A stretch of DNA of 32,502 nucleotides from Schoenoplectus triqueter (GCA_964058805.1 CAXKVV010001884.1:1-32502), one strand, 5' to 3'. Shown: positions 8,023-17,458, counted from the stretch's first letter. Translations and numbers: made by a program. Notes: generated from the sequence alone by a model not told the origin.

Positions 8023-11000
8023 GTACGTAATTAATTACTGGCACAATATTGTTTGACCTTTCAGAAATGTGAATATCTTCTTTAGTTATATTTTTCTTCT
8101 AGGTCAGCCTACTTATAATATATTAAGAAAATAAAAAGAGTTTGGTTCAGGACAGACAATTTACAAATATTTCCACGGTTTAAGATTTAAGATTTGGCAA
8201 GTATGCGAATATCTTCTTTATTTTGTTGAAATTATGGCAAATATTTGGCAATCTCCCAGTTATGCTTTGTTAGTTTCTTTTTTCTGATTTTCTCTTCGCC
8301 GAATGTGAAAGTAGGGTTCATAGGGGGGAAACTAAAAGAGGCAATGTGGGGTTATTTTTTGAACATCTCATAAAAATAAAGTTTTTGGCAAAAGAAATGC
8401 CAGATTTCCGTGTTTTCCTCAACAAATATGGTAGTAAAGTATTTGTATTCTGGTTTGATTGTTTATATAGAGAGAGAGATAAAACGAAGGAACTTTGGGT
8501 TCTATCCTTGGAGCATTTTGATTATAAAACAAAAATGCATAATTGAGTCCAAAATTACTTAACCAAATTTGACTGTGCAATTGGGCCATTTTCATGCTTA
8601 AATAAGACAACAAATAGAGTTTTCACCTTCTGCAACAAAAAATTAGACAATAAAAATGTAGTGCAAACTGCCAACAAGTTGGTAGTTGTGTTGTCTAAGT
8701 ATAATATTAATTGGGGCATCAATAAACGAACCAAACCATTTTATTAGAGTTACCTCACAAGTGGAATCACTTCTTGCCCAAATTAATTTTAGGTGAGAAT
8801 AAAATATTATACAACTCTTGCTGATTTTATTTTTTAATTTCAGTGGGAAATTATATTCCAATTTCACAAGTGAGAGAAGATGTAGCATTGGCTTATAGGA
8901 AAGAGATGGAATGGAAAGCTCAGTCATTCCTTATTCCTTATAAGAAGATATGCTCCCATCTTAAGGTCAGTACTTGACATTTTTATCTTACAAAGGACTA
9001 TCAAAAGGAACAAAGAATAATTCTCTGAGTTTATGCTGGTTTTGTAATAAGTGTATCATTCTGAATGCACAATATTATCCAGGACATTGTGTGGCATTTA
9101 ACTAACTTGAAGGTTAAACCATTGAACAACTTGAGTAATAAGCTATCCTGCCCAACAAATTTACAATTATTAGTTACTTGATAAAAGCAACTCTTGTGTA
9201 GTAATCGCTAGTTGTCTTTCCTTGTAGTAATTAGTTAAAAGGAACTATCATGTAGGTGGAAGCAGAAATAGTACTACTAGAGTCTGATGATGTTTCTGGT
9301 GCAATAATGGGAGAGGTTACCAAGTCTAAAATATCCAGGCTTGTTCTAGGCGCTTCCTCCAGAGATATCTTTACTAGGTAAAGTCATAAGATCCAATAGC
9401 CATCCTTAAAAAAATGTAACGGTCCTTTGCATTTCATTTATATTCGTATTTAAAATATATGGGCCTCATGCTGAGGCCAGGTTAGTCCATGTCGGTCTGG
9501 TACCAATCAGTTGATACCAGTGCCAACAATCTGAAATTTATTCATTTACTTTGTATATTTTTTTTCTTTTGTTATCTTCTCTTTTCTTTCTTTTTCTGTT
9601 TGTTATGTTGCTTATTTGAGGCCATTTTGTAGCATAAATCATAAATAGCCTATCTAGCTTGATTATTATTATTTAGACTTTTTACAAAAAAAAAATATTT
9701 AGCATGGTTCCAAGTTCCAACTATGTTTGTGGGTGTTTTGGGCCTTTTCCATTTTATAAAAGAAATAAACTGCTAAAATAACGTTAATAAACCTAACTCA
9801 GTGCACTTTTATTGTAACTGAAGCTGCACATACTGTTTATTCTTTAAATTACTTTCTGAAATTAGTTTTACCAACAGAATTTGCAACTGTTAATGATAGC
9901 TGTAGCATACTTGTATCAGTTCCTACTGTAAAGGTAGCGGCGTTAAGTATAAGCTAAATGATTGTAAGATACTGTGTGCAGGAAAATAAGTCCAACACAA
10001 CTGAGCTCTAGAATATCAGCAAGCGTTCCCACCTTCTGCACAGTGTATGTCATCTCTAAAGGAAAACTGTTTTTGGTAAAACCTGGAACAAGTGAAGTAG
10101 ATGGTAAGACTGACAATTCAGCTGCACAGGAGTGCATTGTCAGCGACATTCTTTCGACTTTGGCGAGCCGTTCTTCCAGTATACGCTCTGGTGTTCTGTT
10201 TGAAACTACTTCCATATTTTATCTGTTCTTTCGTTCCAATCTAATAAATCTGCATCTTGAAAAGAAAAATCTGAAACTGCTTTTGATAATTGTCAAAAAT
10301 AAAATGAGATAGGACCTGAGCTGTAAGAGATTTTAGTCTATGACCAATCTGATAATTGCATATTAACTTTTTATGGGCCTTATCCAATACTAGGGCTTCC
10401 TTTATTTAAATTTAATGTGGTGTGCCATGAAATTGAATTAAACACAATAGCTCAGGGCCAAGATTGTAATTTTAAAAGATGAGGATGCTTTTATTTGTAT
10501 CATATGGACAAAACAGTTCTTTTCTGGCAAACAAAGATTGGACTGAAACAGATGAATTGCCAAACCAAGATTGTAATTTTAAAAGATGAGGGTGCTTTTA
10601 GTTGCATCATATGGACAAAACAGTTCTTTTCTGGCAAACAAATAATGATTATGGCTCATCTTTTTTTCAGACTGGACTGAAACAGATCAATTGCCAAAGT
10701 TATTGTGTAGATACCCATCGATACATCCACAAAGAGACCATACACATGCAAATATATACAAGAATGCTTCTGATTCAAGATATAGTTATAGTGACCGATT
10801 GTTTTCTACCTATACAAGCTTGAACTCAGAAAATAATCATTCATGGTGTTCTGATGAGTTGTGCAGCTCAGTTTCAGATTCCAGAACAGATTTATCACAT
10901 CCCAGTAGCCAGGTAATGAAAAGAGTACTAAGGTAAAATTAAGATCCACTTGAAATCTTCTAATTTGCACCAATACCCCTAAAGCATCTTTTCTTTCCAG

Positions 11001-14000
11001 CTGTAGCTTTTGTCTGCTCGTAGCATGGTTGATTGAATTTTATATTTGTTCTCAATGACATAAACTGGTCGTTATCAAATTTGGTGCATTTAAAAAACCA
11101 ATTGGTCATGCATGTGTTCTTTCAGGGTGTGTTTGGATGGTGTAGAATAGTACTGTTTTGGGAATAACAATACTGTTCTCGGGTTAGCAATCATCCAAAC
11201 ACAAAATTGAAATCGAGAATAGCAACAGAACAGTGCTAATCCGTTAATCCATAGAAAACATTGGGTTAGCGGATTAGTGTCCATTAGGGTAGTGAAAATA
11301 ATAAAAAAATATTTTTTTCTTTTATATTAGTATGGATTAGTATTAAATAAATATTGTTATTAAATAAAATACTAAAAAATAATTAATTATTTTAACTATT
11401 CTCTCCACTGTTCTCAAATTTCTACCCAAACAACATTTTACTAATCCGAAATAATAAAAAATAACACTATTCCCACATTCCCCGAAATATCACTAACCTC
11501 ACACTATTCTCAACTACTAACCCAAACAATGCTATTCTTACACTAATCCTTTCACCATTCAAACACACCCTCAGTAACTAACATTTAATTTTATCAGCAG
11601 TGACTATATTATCCTCAATTTGCGCCAAATTTGATGGATAGTATCTATTTTTCTCATATCTCTGTCAGTGCAAGTCAGAAATTCTGCTTGGAAAACAGTT
11701 GTCAGTAAACCCTTACTTTATAACCAAATTTCACCAGCAAAGATACTTTATCCTAACTTGCAGGATCTAAGCTTGGAGCTTGAAAGGCTAAGAGTCAAAT
11801 TGCATTGTTTCCAAGACATTTATGAGGCTGCTCATGCCTCTCAAAAACTATGTTCTACTTTTCTTTAACATACCAATCAAAAATTAGGGGTAGAACTAAC
11901 TTATGCCAAAAGTGGGACACTTGCCCACTCCGGCTCAAGAAAAGAGATTGGTCTTCCTTTTCTTATTTGTCCCCTATGATGTTTTGGAGAAAAGAATGTA
12001 ACATTATGCTTGTAAGACAAAACAAGTATAAACTGATGTTCCACTGTAAATTTTAAGATTAGATTTTCCTGTCAATGATATACCTCCTGTTCAATTTGGA
12101 AAGATATTCCTTTCATTTTCTTTTGTTGTTAGATTGTGGTTGAAATAAATACAGTGGGCCTTCACAAATCATGGCAAACTTATTTTAATGTCAGGTAGAA
12201 GAAGCAGAAATTAAAAGAATTGTAGAAGAGATCAAGCTTAAAGAAATAAAGGCACCAGAAAACAATGCGAAAAATTTGTCCATGAAAGAAAAGGAAGATA
12301 AAGAGAAGGCAGAGCTAGAGGCACTGTTCATTAAAATTTGTAAAGAGGGGGAAGCTGTTCAGAGGCAAGAAGCTGATATTAATGTGCATAAACAGCAGGA
12401 AAACTTAGAGAGCATGTCCTTAGAATGTAATTACAGAGAAGGAGAGGATTTTTATAGATATGACTGGCAGGAGATTGAGGATGCCACATCATCATTCTCT
12501 GGTGAGCTCATGATAGGTAGAGGCTCCAATGGGGCAGTATATAAAGGAAAGTTTAAGCATACAGTTGCTGCAGTTAAGGTCCTTCACTCGCTTGAGGGTT
12601 ATGGTGTCAAGCAACTAAAACAGGAGGTACAAATTTATTTTGCTTTTTTTTTGTTAATTTTAGTGAGAAGTGGTTGATGACTCCTTATTGTTTCTTAGTT
12701 TACTAAAAACTGTTTTTCAGGTTCTTTTAAATGTAATGTGCCTGATGATCTGATACAACACTATTACACAAAGACATTTTTTTCCTTAATTTTATGCATT
12801 GCATCCTAAAGTTTGGATGAATCTGACACATTAATAAATTTTCAAAATGAAACAGTTCTTTAGATTTTGCTTTTCTTATGCTGTTCTTTTTTGTTGTCTA
12901 AATGTTTAGTCTTGGGTTCGAGTACCCTTGGCATCAAAAGCTTTTTAAAAGATCTCCCAAGATCCTATCCAACATATAAGAGGCATTTCTCAGTACTTCA
13001 GTATGGTATTTCTTGGTTGAATATGCTTTTTCTTATACCACTGTCTGAAATAAATTATGAAATTTTCAGATCAAAATTTTAAGTAACATTCGACATCCAC
13101 ATTTACTTCTCCTTCTTGGCGCATGTCCTGAGAATGGTTGCTTAATTTATGAGTACATGCAAAACGGTAGCCTAGATGATCGTCTGCACTGCAAGCACAA
13201 CACAGCACCCCTCCAGTGGAATGACCGATTTCGGATAGCCTCTGAAGTGGCAACCACACTGGCCTTCCTCCACTCCACCAAACCCTGCCCCATAATACAT
13301 CGTGACCTTAAACCTGCTAATATTCTTCTTGACCACAAACTTCTTAGCAAGATTGGAGATGTGGGCTTGTCGATCTTACTTCCCAATATAAACCAAACCA
13401 TTCCTAGTGGGTCATTGGATACAGCACCTGTTGGTACATTTTGTTACATAGACCCAGAGTACCAGCATACTGGTACTGTCACTGTAAAATCTGATGTGTA
13501 TGCATTGGGGGTGGTTATATTACAACTTCTGACAGGCAAACCACCAGTGGGTCTGACATCCCTGGTTGAGGGTGCAATTCAAGGCGGGTATTTAAATGAT
13601 TTGTTGGACCCGAAGGCTGGAAACTGGCCCATTGAAGAGGCAACAGAGATGGCATTAATTGGTTTGAGTTGTGCTGAGTTGAGACAAAAAGATCGACCAG
13701 ACTTGAGTGATACAGTCGTACCAATGCTGGAGAGGTTGAAGGAGTATGCAAAGAGAGCTAAAGAACAAACATCTCCACCGAGCCACTTTATATGTCCCAT
13801 ACTTCAGGTTAGTTCTTTCCTGTTTGGATAAAAATTGTGAGCATGATTTCAGGGCCTTTTAGTAATTTTCACTTGGACAAGTTCAAAAAATCTTTAGCGT
13901 CTCATTTTATCTGGCTTGAGTTATCTTTATCAAAGCAGAAACTTCAAAAGAAAACGGCAATTAGTGTGGATTATTTGTTAGGTCTGGTACAAATAATGGA

Positions 14001-14393
14001 CTGATATGTTCAGGATGCGATAAGGATCAATTCCAAGGGTAACTATCCTTGGATCTCATCTCTCTCGCCCTCTGTCTGCTTTTGTTAAGAACAATTCTAT
14101 TAACCAACTTTTGGTTACATGAATGTATTATAACCCTTCCTTAGCTTCTACATCGTAAAAGAGATGTTATGTCATTTTCAAAAACTTCATAGGAAGTCAT
14201 GGAGGATCCGTGCGTTGCTTCAGATGGATATACATATGACCGGAAGTCAATTGAATTGTGGCTAAGATTGCATGACAAATCTCCAATGACAAGTTCCAAG
14301 CTTCCTAACAGAATTCTCATCCCAAATCATTCTCTTCGCTCTGCAATTTTAGATTGGAAATCATCAAGAACTCATGAAAGCTCACCTAATTAA
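7827..14393 (+). CDS. U-box domain-containing receptor-like cytoplasmic kinase (plant PUB family, USP-kinase-U-box type)
   Basis: Inferred join: 7827-8022, 8844-8965, 9256-9377, 9982-10190 (or to 10103), 10671-10912, 11764-11851, 12205-12626 (or from 12195), 13070-13807, 14193-14393. The product is about 779 residues (750 with the short exon 4), the usual size for this family. Domain order is USP-like, serine-rich linker, coiled coil, kinase, U-box. Known role of the family: a putative E3 ubiquitin ligase fused to a kinase, acting in the cytoplasm or at the plasma membrane in stress or developmental signalling; the substrate is unknown. Kinase landmarks seen are the glycine loop GRGSNGAVYKG, the lysine in AAVKVL, HRDLKPANILL and DVG in place of DFG. 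The start is the first ATG after the pyrimidine-rich leader and opens directly into the USP domain. The exon 6/7 joint is the weak point. There is no sign of inactivation. Confidence 0.88.
8844..8965 (+). CDS. U-box kinase exon 2: USP-like domain, middle
   Basis: Starts after TTTTTAATTTCAG and ends before GTCAGTAC. It encodes the GNYIPISQVREDVALAYRKE segment, which is strongly conserved in the family. The reading phase joins cleanly to exons 1 and 3. Confidence 0.88.
9256..9377 (+). CDS. U-box kinase exon 3: USP-like domain, end
   Basis: Encodes VEAEIVLLESDDVSGAIMGE and then SKISRLVLGASSRDIF, the conserved end of the USP fold (the family consensus has LVLGASS). The acceptor is CATGTAG and the donor ACTAG/GTAAAG. 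Confidence 0.88.
9982..10190 (+). CDS. U-box kinase exon 4: end of USP domain and start of linker
   Basis: Encodes VPTFCTVYVISKGKL, conserved in the family, then a polar serine-rich tail. Two donors fit the same phase: GATG/GTAAGA (exon end 10103), which is the better match to consensus, and TCTG/GTGTTC (exon end 10190). The longer form adds 29 residues including ASRSSSIRS, which looks like family linker sequence. Both forms may be spliced. Confidence 0.75.
10458..10698 (+). repeat. Tandem duplication spanning the intron 4/exon 5 border
   Basis: Unit A (10458-10564, about 107 bp) and unit B (10565-10698, about 134 bp) are nearly identical from CCAAGATTGTAATTTTAAAA to CTGGCAAACAAA and again from GGACTGAAACAGAT to ATTGCCAAA. 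Unit B alone carries about 27 bp more, which include the polypyrimidine tract and AG acceptor (TTTTTTTCAG, 10661-10670). Unit A therefore holds a copy of the start of exon 5 without a splice acceptor. Confidence 0.85.
10671..10912 (+). CDS. U-box kinase exon 5: variable linker
   Basis: Encodes about 80 polar, Ser/Tyr/Asp-rich residues beginning WTETDQLPKL and ending in HPSSQ, typical of the disordered linker between the USP and kinase parts. The acceptor is TTTTTTTCAG and the donor CAG/GTAATG. Its first bases are also present in the tandem unit just upstream. Confidence 0.8.
11125..11570. mobile_element. MITE in intron 5 of the U-box kinase (TIR GGGTGTGTTTGG, TSD TCA)
   Basis: The left end reads GGGTGTGTTTGGATGGTG and the complement of the right end reads GGGTGTGTTTGAATGGTG, one mismatch in 18. 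Both flanks carry TCA (11122-11124 and 11571-11573), which fits a 3-bp target duplication. Length is 446 bp and no protein is encoded. The 3-bp duplication and G-rich ends fit a PIF/Harbinger (Tourist-like) element, although the usual target there is TWA. It lies wholly in the intron and leaves both splice sites untouched. Confidence 0.8.
11764..11851 (+). CDS. U-box kinase exon 6: coiled-coil start
   Basis: After an acceptor (CTTGCAG), the frame encodes DLSLELERLRVKLHCFQDIY and AAHASQK. This matches the family's coiled-coil start (consensus-like E-RRLKLEL...A...AKQKA). The right border is uncertain: the donor used here (CTAT/GTTCTA) is weak, and the frame stops 15 bases further on. Confidence 0.6.
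12205..12626 (+). CDS. U-box kinase exon 7: coiled coil and kinase N-lobe
   Basis: A Lys/Glu-rich coiled coil runs to about 12420. Then comes YRYDWQEIEDATSSFS, the family's lead-in to the kinase, the glycine loop GRGSNGAVYKG, AAVKVLHS with the catalytic lysine, and GVKQLKQE. The donor is GAG/GTACAA. The usual acceptor choice (GTCAG, exon from 12195) would need exon 6 to end in phase 0. Starting at 12205 after GAAGAAG keeps the frame with the weak exon 6 donor. Confidence 0.75.
13070..13807 (+). CDS. U-box kinase exon 8: most of the kinase domain and start of the U-box
   Basis: From the acceptor AATTTTCAG the frame encodes ILSNIRHPHLLLLLGACPEN, the hinge LIYEYMQNGSLDDRL, the catalytic loop HRDLKPANILL, GDVGLS, GTFCYIDPEY, KSDVYALGVVILQLLTGKPP and CAELRQKDRPDL. 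It ends in SHFICPILQ, the first strand of the U-box. The donor CAG/GTTAGT follows. DVG instead of DFG is normal in this subfamily. Confidence 0.92.
14193..14393 (+). CDS. U-box kinase exon 9: U-box and C-terminus
   Basis: Continues directly with EVMEDPCVASDGYTYDRKSI, followed by SPMTSSKLPNRILIPNHSLR, the conserved U-box core that binds ubiquitin-conjugating enzymes. It ends with a short polar tail and TAA. The acceptor is CTTCATAG. Confidence 0.92.
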   Translation, partial: EVMEDPCVASDGYTYDRKSIELWLRLHDKSPMTSSKLPNRILIPNHSLRSAILDWKSSRTHESSPN

Positions 14394-14497
14394 GAGCTCC
14401 ACTGGTGACTGGTTTATTTTCTTTCCTTTTTTTTTTAATTTCTACTCTGTAAACTGAAGATTATGATGTACATAGTAAAGATATCGTCAGGTTTGGC

Positions 14498-14503
14498 AAT
14501 AAA
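14498..14503 (+). terminator. Polyadenylation signal AATAAA of the U-box kinase
   Basis: A perfect AATAAA about 105 bases after the stop codon, preceded by a T-rich stretch with a TGTA motif, at a sensible distance for a plant 3' end. Confidence 0.5.
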
Positions 14504-14575
14504 TGAAAGGGGATTTAGGAGTCTGAAATGTGAAAGTACTAGCTGCTTGTAGTTAGAATCACGATATGCATGTAG

Positions 14576-14619
14576 AAATAGAGCAGTTGAGTTTGTAAAA
14601 ATAGAGCAGTTGAGTTTGT
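14576..14619. repeat. Short tandem duplication, 23-bp period
   Basis: AAATAGAGCAGTTGAGTTTG occurs twice in a row just after the probable 3' end of the kinase gene. Confidence 0.85.
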
Positions 14620-14781
14620 TTCAATACGAAACCCCACAAAACGAACTTTTTCGTATATGGAAGCACTATCTCTGCTAGCAGTTTGCTTATGTGTCAATTG
14701 TTATTGATTCACTATTATAATCATTGTAAATTGACTCCAAAATTCTTATATAGTTTTCACGATTCTCCCGCATTTGCCAAG

Positions 14782-14800
14782 TATATATATATATATATAT
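14782..14800. repeat. TA tract left of the first TA-bounded foldback
   Basis: A run of TA repeats. Matching tracts lie between the two foldbacks (15183-15194) and right of the second (15589-15600). Confidence 0.9.
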
Positions 14801-15183
14801 AGTATAGATATCGTGAGTTTAACTCAAAAAATATATCAAATCATCTTTAAATTTTAATTTATCATATTTATTAAATTATTTATATGAAAATCTTGTGGGA
14901 TATAAAAATTTAGAGTGTTTTGAGCTTTTCTAATTATGATTTTTAATTTTTGAAAATCAGCTCTAAAAATAATAATAATATATTAAATACTTAAACATCA
15001 TTTTAAAAAATTAAAATCGGTAACTTAAAAAACTCAAAACACTCTAAATTTTTGCATCCTATAAGATTTTCATATAAAGAATTTAATGAGGATGATAAAT
15101 TAAAATTTGGAGATAATTTGATGTATTTTTTGAGTTAAGCTCGCGGAAGACCTCCGTGAATTTAAGCTCACGGTATATTTACT
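14801..15183. mobile_element. Near-perfect foldback element bounded by TA tracts (1)
   Basis: The left half (14801 to about 14973) and right half (about 14985-15183) are inverted copies with scattered mismatches. Landmarks are TTTAGAGTGTTTTGAG on the left against CTCAAAACACTCTAAA on the right, and TATGAAAATCTTGTGGGAT against ATCCTATAAGATTTTCATA. The right arm has one extra duplicated piece of about 26 bp (CCGTGAATTTAAGCTCACGG region). The loop is only some 10 bp. No protein. MITEs set in TA microsatellites (Micron-like) are known in plants. Confidence 0.75.
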
Positions 15184-15194
15184 ATATATATATA

Positions 15195-15588
15195 GAGAGA
15201 GAATTTGGTTATGGTACTACGCGTAGCACAGATGACCTGTGTGCTACGGACTGTTTTTCCGTCTTCAAAATTTAAATGGTCAATCTGACCGGTCAAAATA
15301 TTTTTCATATGAAAATCTAGTTGAAGATTAAATTTTATATTTTTTAGGAATTTTTTATTATTTTTTAAGATAGTTAGAAAATAACTCATTTTGAATGACT
15401 CATAATAATTAAATCAAGTGATTTTCTAGTTATTTTAAAAAATAGTAAAAAATTATAAAATTTGATTCCAACTAAATTTTCATATGAAAAATATTTTGAC
15501 CGGTGATCGACTATTTGAACTTTAAAGAAGAAAAAACGGTCCGTAGTACACGGGTCATTTGTGCTATGCGTAACATGTAACCAAACTC
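15195..15588. mobile_element. Near-perfect foldback element bounded by TA tracts (2)
   Basis: Unrelated in sequence to the element on its left. The left arm starts GAATTTGGTTATG and includes CGTAGCACAGATGACC, GGTCAAAATATTTTTCATATG and TTTTCTAACTATCTT-type sequence. The right arm is its inverted copy and ends CATGTAACCAAACTC. The arms are about 190 bp, meeting near 15392, so a transcript would fold into a hairpin of nearly 400 nt. No protein. Confidence 0.8.
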
Positions 15589-15777
15589 TATATATATATA
15601 TTCGTTTTGTTAATCAGATAGTCCATTAATGATGTTGCTGAGTCAGTGGACCTTTATAACTTGTATTTCATTTCACCTGTTTTTCTTTTTTTCTTTTTTT
15701 TACTTTCACAATTTGATGATCGGAAGTTTGCACAATGGAAGTTGTTGGTACCTATGGTTTTGATATATAGTATATAT

Positions 15778-15801
15778 AATAATAATAATAATAATAATAA
15801 A
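15778..15801. repeat. AAT microsatellite
   Basis: About eight AAT units in a row. Confidence 0.9.
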
Positions 15802-16152
15802 GGCCCTTACCATTGGACCCCACACAATATACACAAAAATAGAACTTCTTTCCAGGAAAGTTAAGAAGAATTAGTGCAGATGATTAAAAAGCTAGAATCG
15901 ACAATAGTTAATTGTAAATTTGTAATGCGTCAAGTGACATGAGAACTCGATACAAACCCGTCAAATAAAAAATAGACAGGATTAAAGCCGATAAATAACA
16001 GAAAATGAAATTAATCTTCCTCAAATTTTGCCTTGAGGTTTAATAAACTGACCTAGTTTTGAATTTTTTTTTCTAAATCAAAATAAAAAACTGTTCCAAA
16101 CAAAAAGTTGCATTAGTGGTCAACATTGTGTTCCCTTTATGAAACTATAATC
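15802..16152. other. Intergenic, no gene seen
   Basis: AT-rich sequence between the TA-bounded foldbacks and the HD-Zip fragment. On the - strand it would be downstream sequence of that fragment. Confidence 0.5.
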
Positions 16153-16443
16153 TCAGAACAACTCTCTAGTATGACGAGCATTAGTTGAGGTCCACATATT
16201 TTGATTAGATCCTCCAGAAACTGGAAAAAATTGACAATAGTTAGACAATGCCGCCTGTTGAGAACTAGCTGTAACAGCAGTAGCAGCGGCGGCAGGCGAG
16301 GCGCTGTTACCAGTAAATAAACTTGAGCCTTTGGAAGAGCTTGAAACTCGTTGGCATGACGGGCACATTGCCAAGGTGGCCATACTTGCCGGAGGAGGAA
16401 TCACAGAAGCGGATGCGGCTTTTAGAGCTCTTAACTCGGCCAA
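16153..16443 (-). pseudogene. HD-Zip class II transcription factor, orphan C-terminal fragment
   Basis: The - strand frame reads LAELRALKAASAS, then MATLAMCPSCQRVS, followed by an Ala/Ser-rich tail and a TGA stop. The end of the leucine zipper (ELRALK) followed by a CPSC motif is diagnostic of HD-Zip II proteins, where the motif is linked to redox sensing and lies just after the zipper. The GC-rich codons stand out from the AT-rich flanks. No in-frame ATG starts it, no clean splice acceptor is visible directly upstream, and no homeodomain (WFQNRR) was found on this strand in the next 2.5 kb. It is either a truncated pseudogene or the last exon of a gene whose other exons were displaced. Confidence 0.65.
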
Positions 16444-16599
16444 ATGGATTCCAAAAAAATATAAAATTTGGTTTAGTAATAGATTTTGATATGGAGATTA
16501 GATTGAGCGGTTTGGATCGATCATTTTTGACTTAAAATTAATAATAGAGTGCAAAGTACACAACACACTTGTACTTTATAAAGCACAATAGTCTAATTA

Positions 16600-16621
16600 T
16601 ATATATATATATATATATATA
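16600..16621. repeat. TA microsatellite
   Basis: Simple TA repeat. Another lies at about 17984-18002. Confidence 0.9.
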
Positions 16622-17263
16622 AATAATTTATTGAGATTGCTATTGTCAGAAAGAAAATTATCAAATGATCCCTTCCCTTATTTGAATTCGTCATTTCGAC
16701 GGATTTATTGTATAATACCAAACCAATACGATAGGGCCTAAAAAGGCAGCACTTGATCCCTCTTTCTTTTTATATTATTCCTTCATCAATTAGTTGTGCT
16801 TTTATCACCATTTCATAATTACTTATCCAACTTACTAATGGTATCTACATAAGCAAATAAATAAATAAATCGTTTTAAGTTGTTTTTTTGTTGGTCTCTC
16901 ACTAATTAATCTATTGTAGAAAAACAAAATATTTCATACAATATTTTTCCTCAAAAAAAATCAACAATTATCAGTGTTTTTGACGCCCCGTGACCATACT
17001 ACATTGGTCGAAACGCAGAAACTAACCTAGCAGAGAAAGGAAGTAATTTGCAAAAACAAAGAAAGATAAAAAAAAAAAGAGGAGAAGAAAAATATCGTGG
17101 TGAAATGACATGTCATTTTCTTTCTTAATTAAAGGCATTTATCTAGCAAAATATCTAAAATAATGGAAGTGGGAATATTTGATGTCCATTGGATCATATT
17201 TTGAATCTGATGGACAAAATCACAAAATAACAATTTAATGTCATTGGAATTTGTTGTAACACT
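16622..17263. other. Intergenic, no gene seen
   Basis: AT-rich; an A-rich stretch with AAAAAAAAAGAGGAGAAG at about 17070. No exon supported. Confidence 0.5.
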
Positions 17264-17458
17264 TTAAAATTCGTACGAAATATTAGATTTGATAATCCAA
17301 CAATAACATAGCCCATTGAAACTAATTAAATTAGTTTGATGGAAATCAGACCACCCCTTTCCCCAAAAATCACGAGATATTCCCGGTCTTTGCTCATCAG
17401 ATGGCGAACCAACCAAATATTGTATCCAATCTGCTTTAGGTGGTTGCTTGTTATTCAT
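17264..17458 (-). pseudogene. Unrecognised coding-like fragment
   Basis: An ATG-started - strand frame of 64 codons whose first 45 residues have a balanced, protein-like composition (DWIQYLVGSPSDEQRPGISR, then WGKGWSDFHQ), unlike the low-complexity chance frames around it. I do not recognise a family. It is on the same strand as the HD-Zip II fragment about 0.8 kb away, but nothing shows that they belong to one gene. It may be an old gene piece. Confidence 0.25.

Noticed and set aside
9458..9540. Possible tRNA-like fold (GGCCTCATGCTGAGGCC and following)
   Set aside because: Only a short hairpin in an intron; no cloverleaf, anticodon arm or T-loop consensus was found.
9943..10215. 90-codon - strand frame opposite exon 4
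   Set aside because: Antisense shadow of the USP/linker exon, no domain.
11668..11763. Possible extension of exon 6 to the left (in frame from a GTG)
   Set aside because: The frame is open, but the only acceptor at its left would need a different phase from exon 5, and the residues do not resemble the family. The acceptor at 11762-11763 fits better.
13071..13800. Several - strand open frames of 62-84 codons
   Set aside because: They lie opposite the kinase exon and share no recognisable protein; shadows of the coding strand.
16153..16443. C-terminal TCP transcription factor fragment
   Set aside because: The FFPVSGGSNQNMW part looked TCP-like at first, but ELRALK plus CPSC is the HD-Zip II signature and explains more of the sequence.
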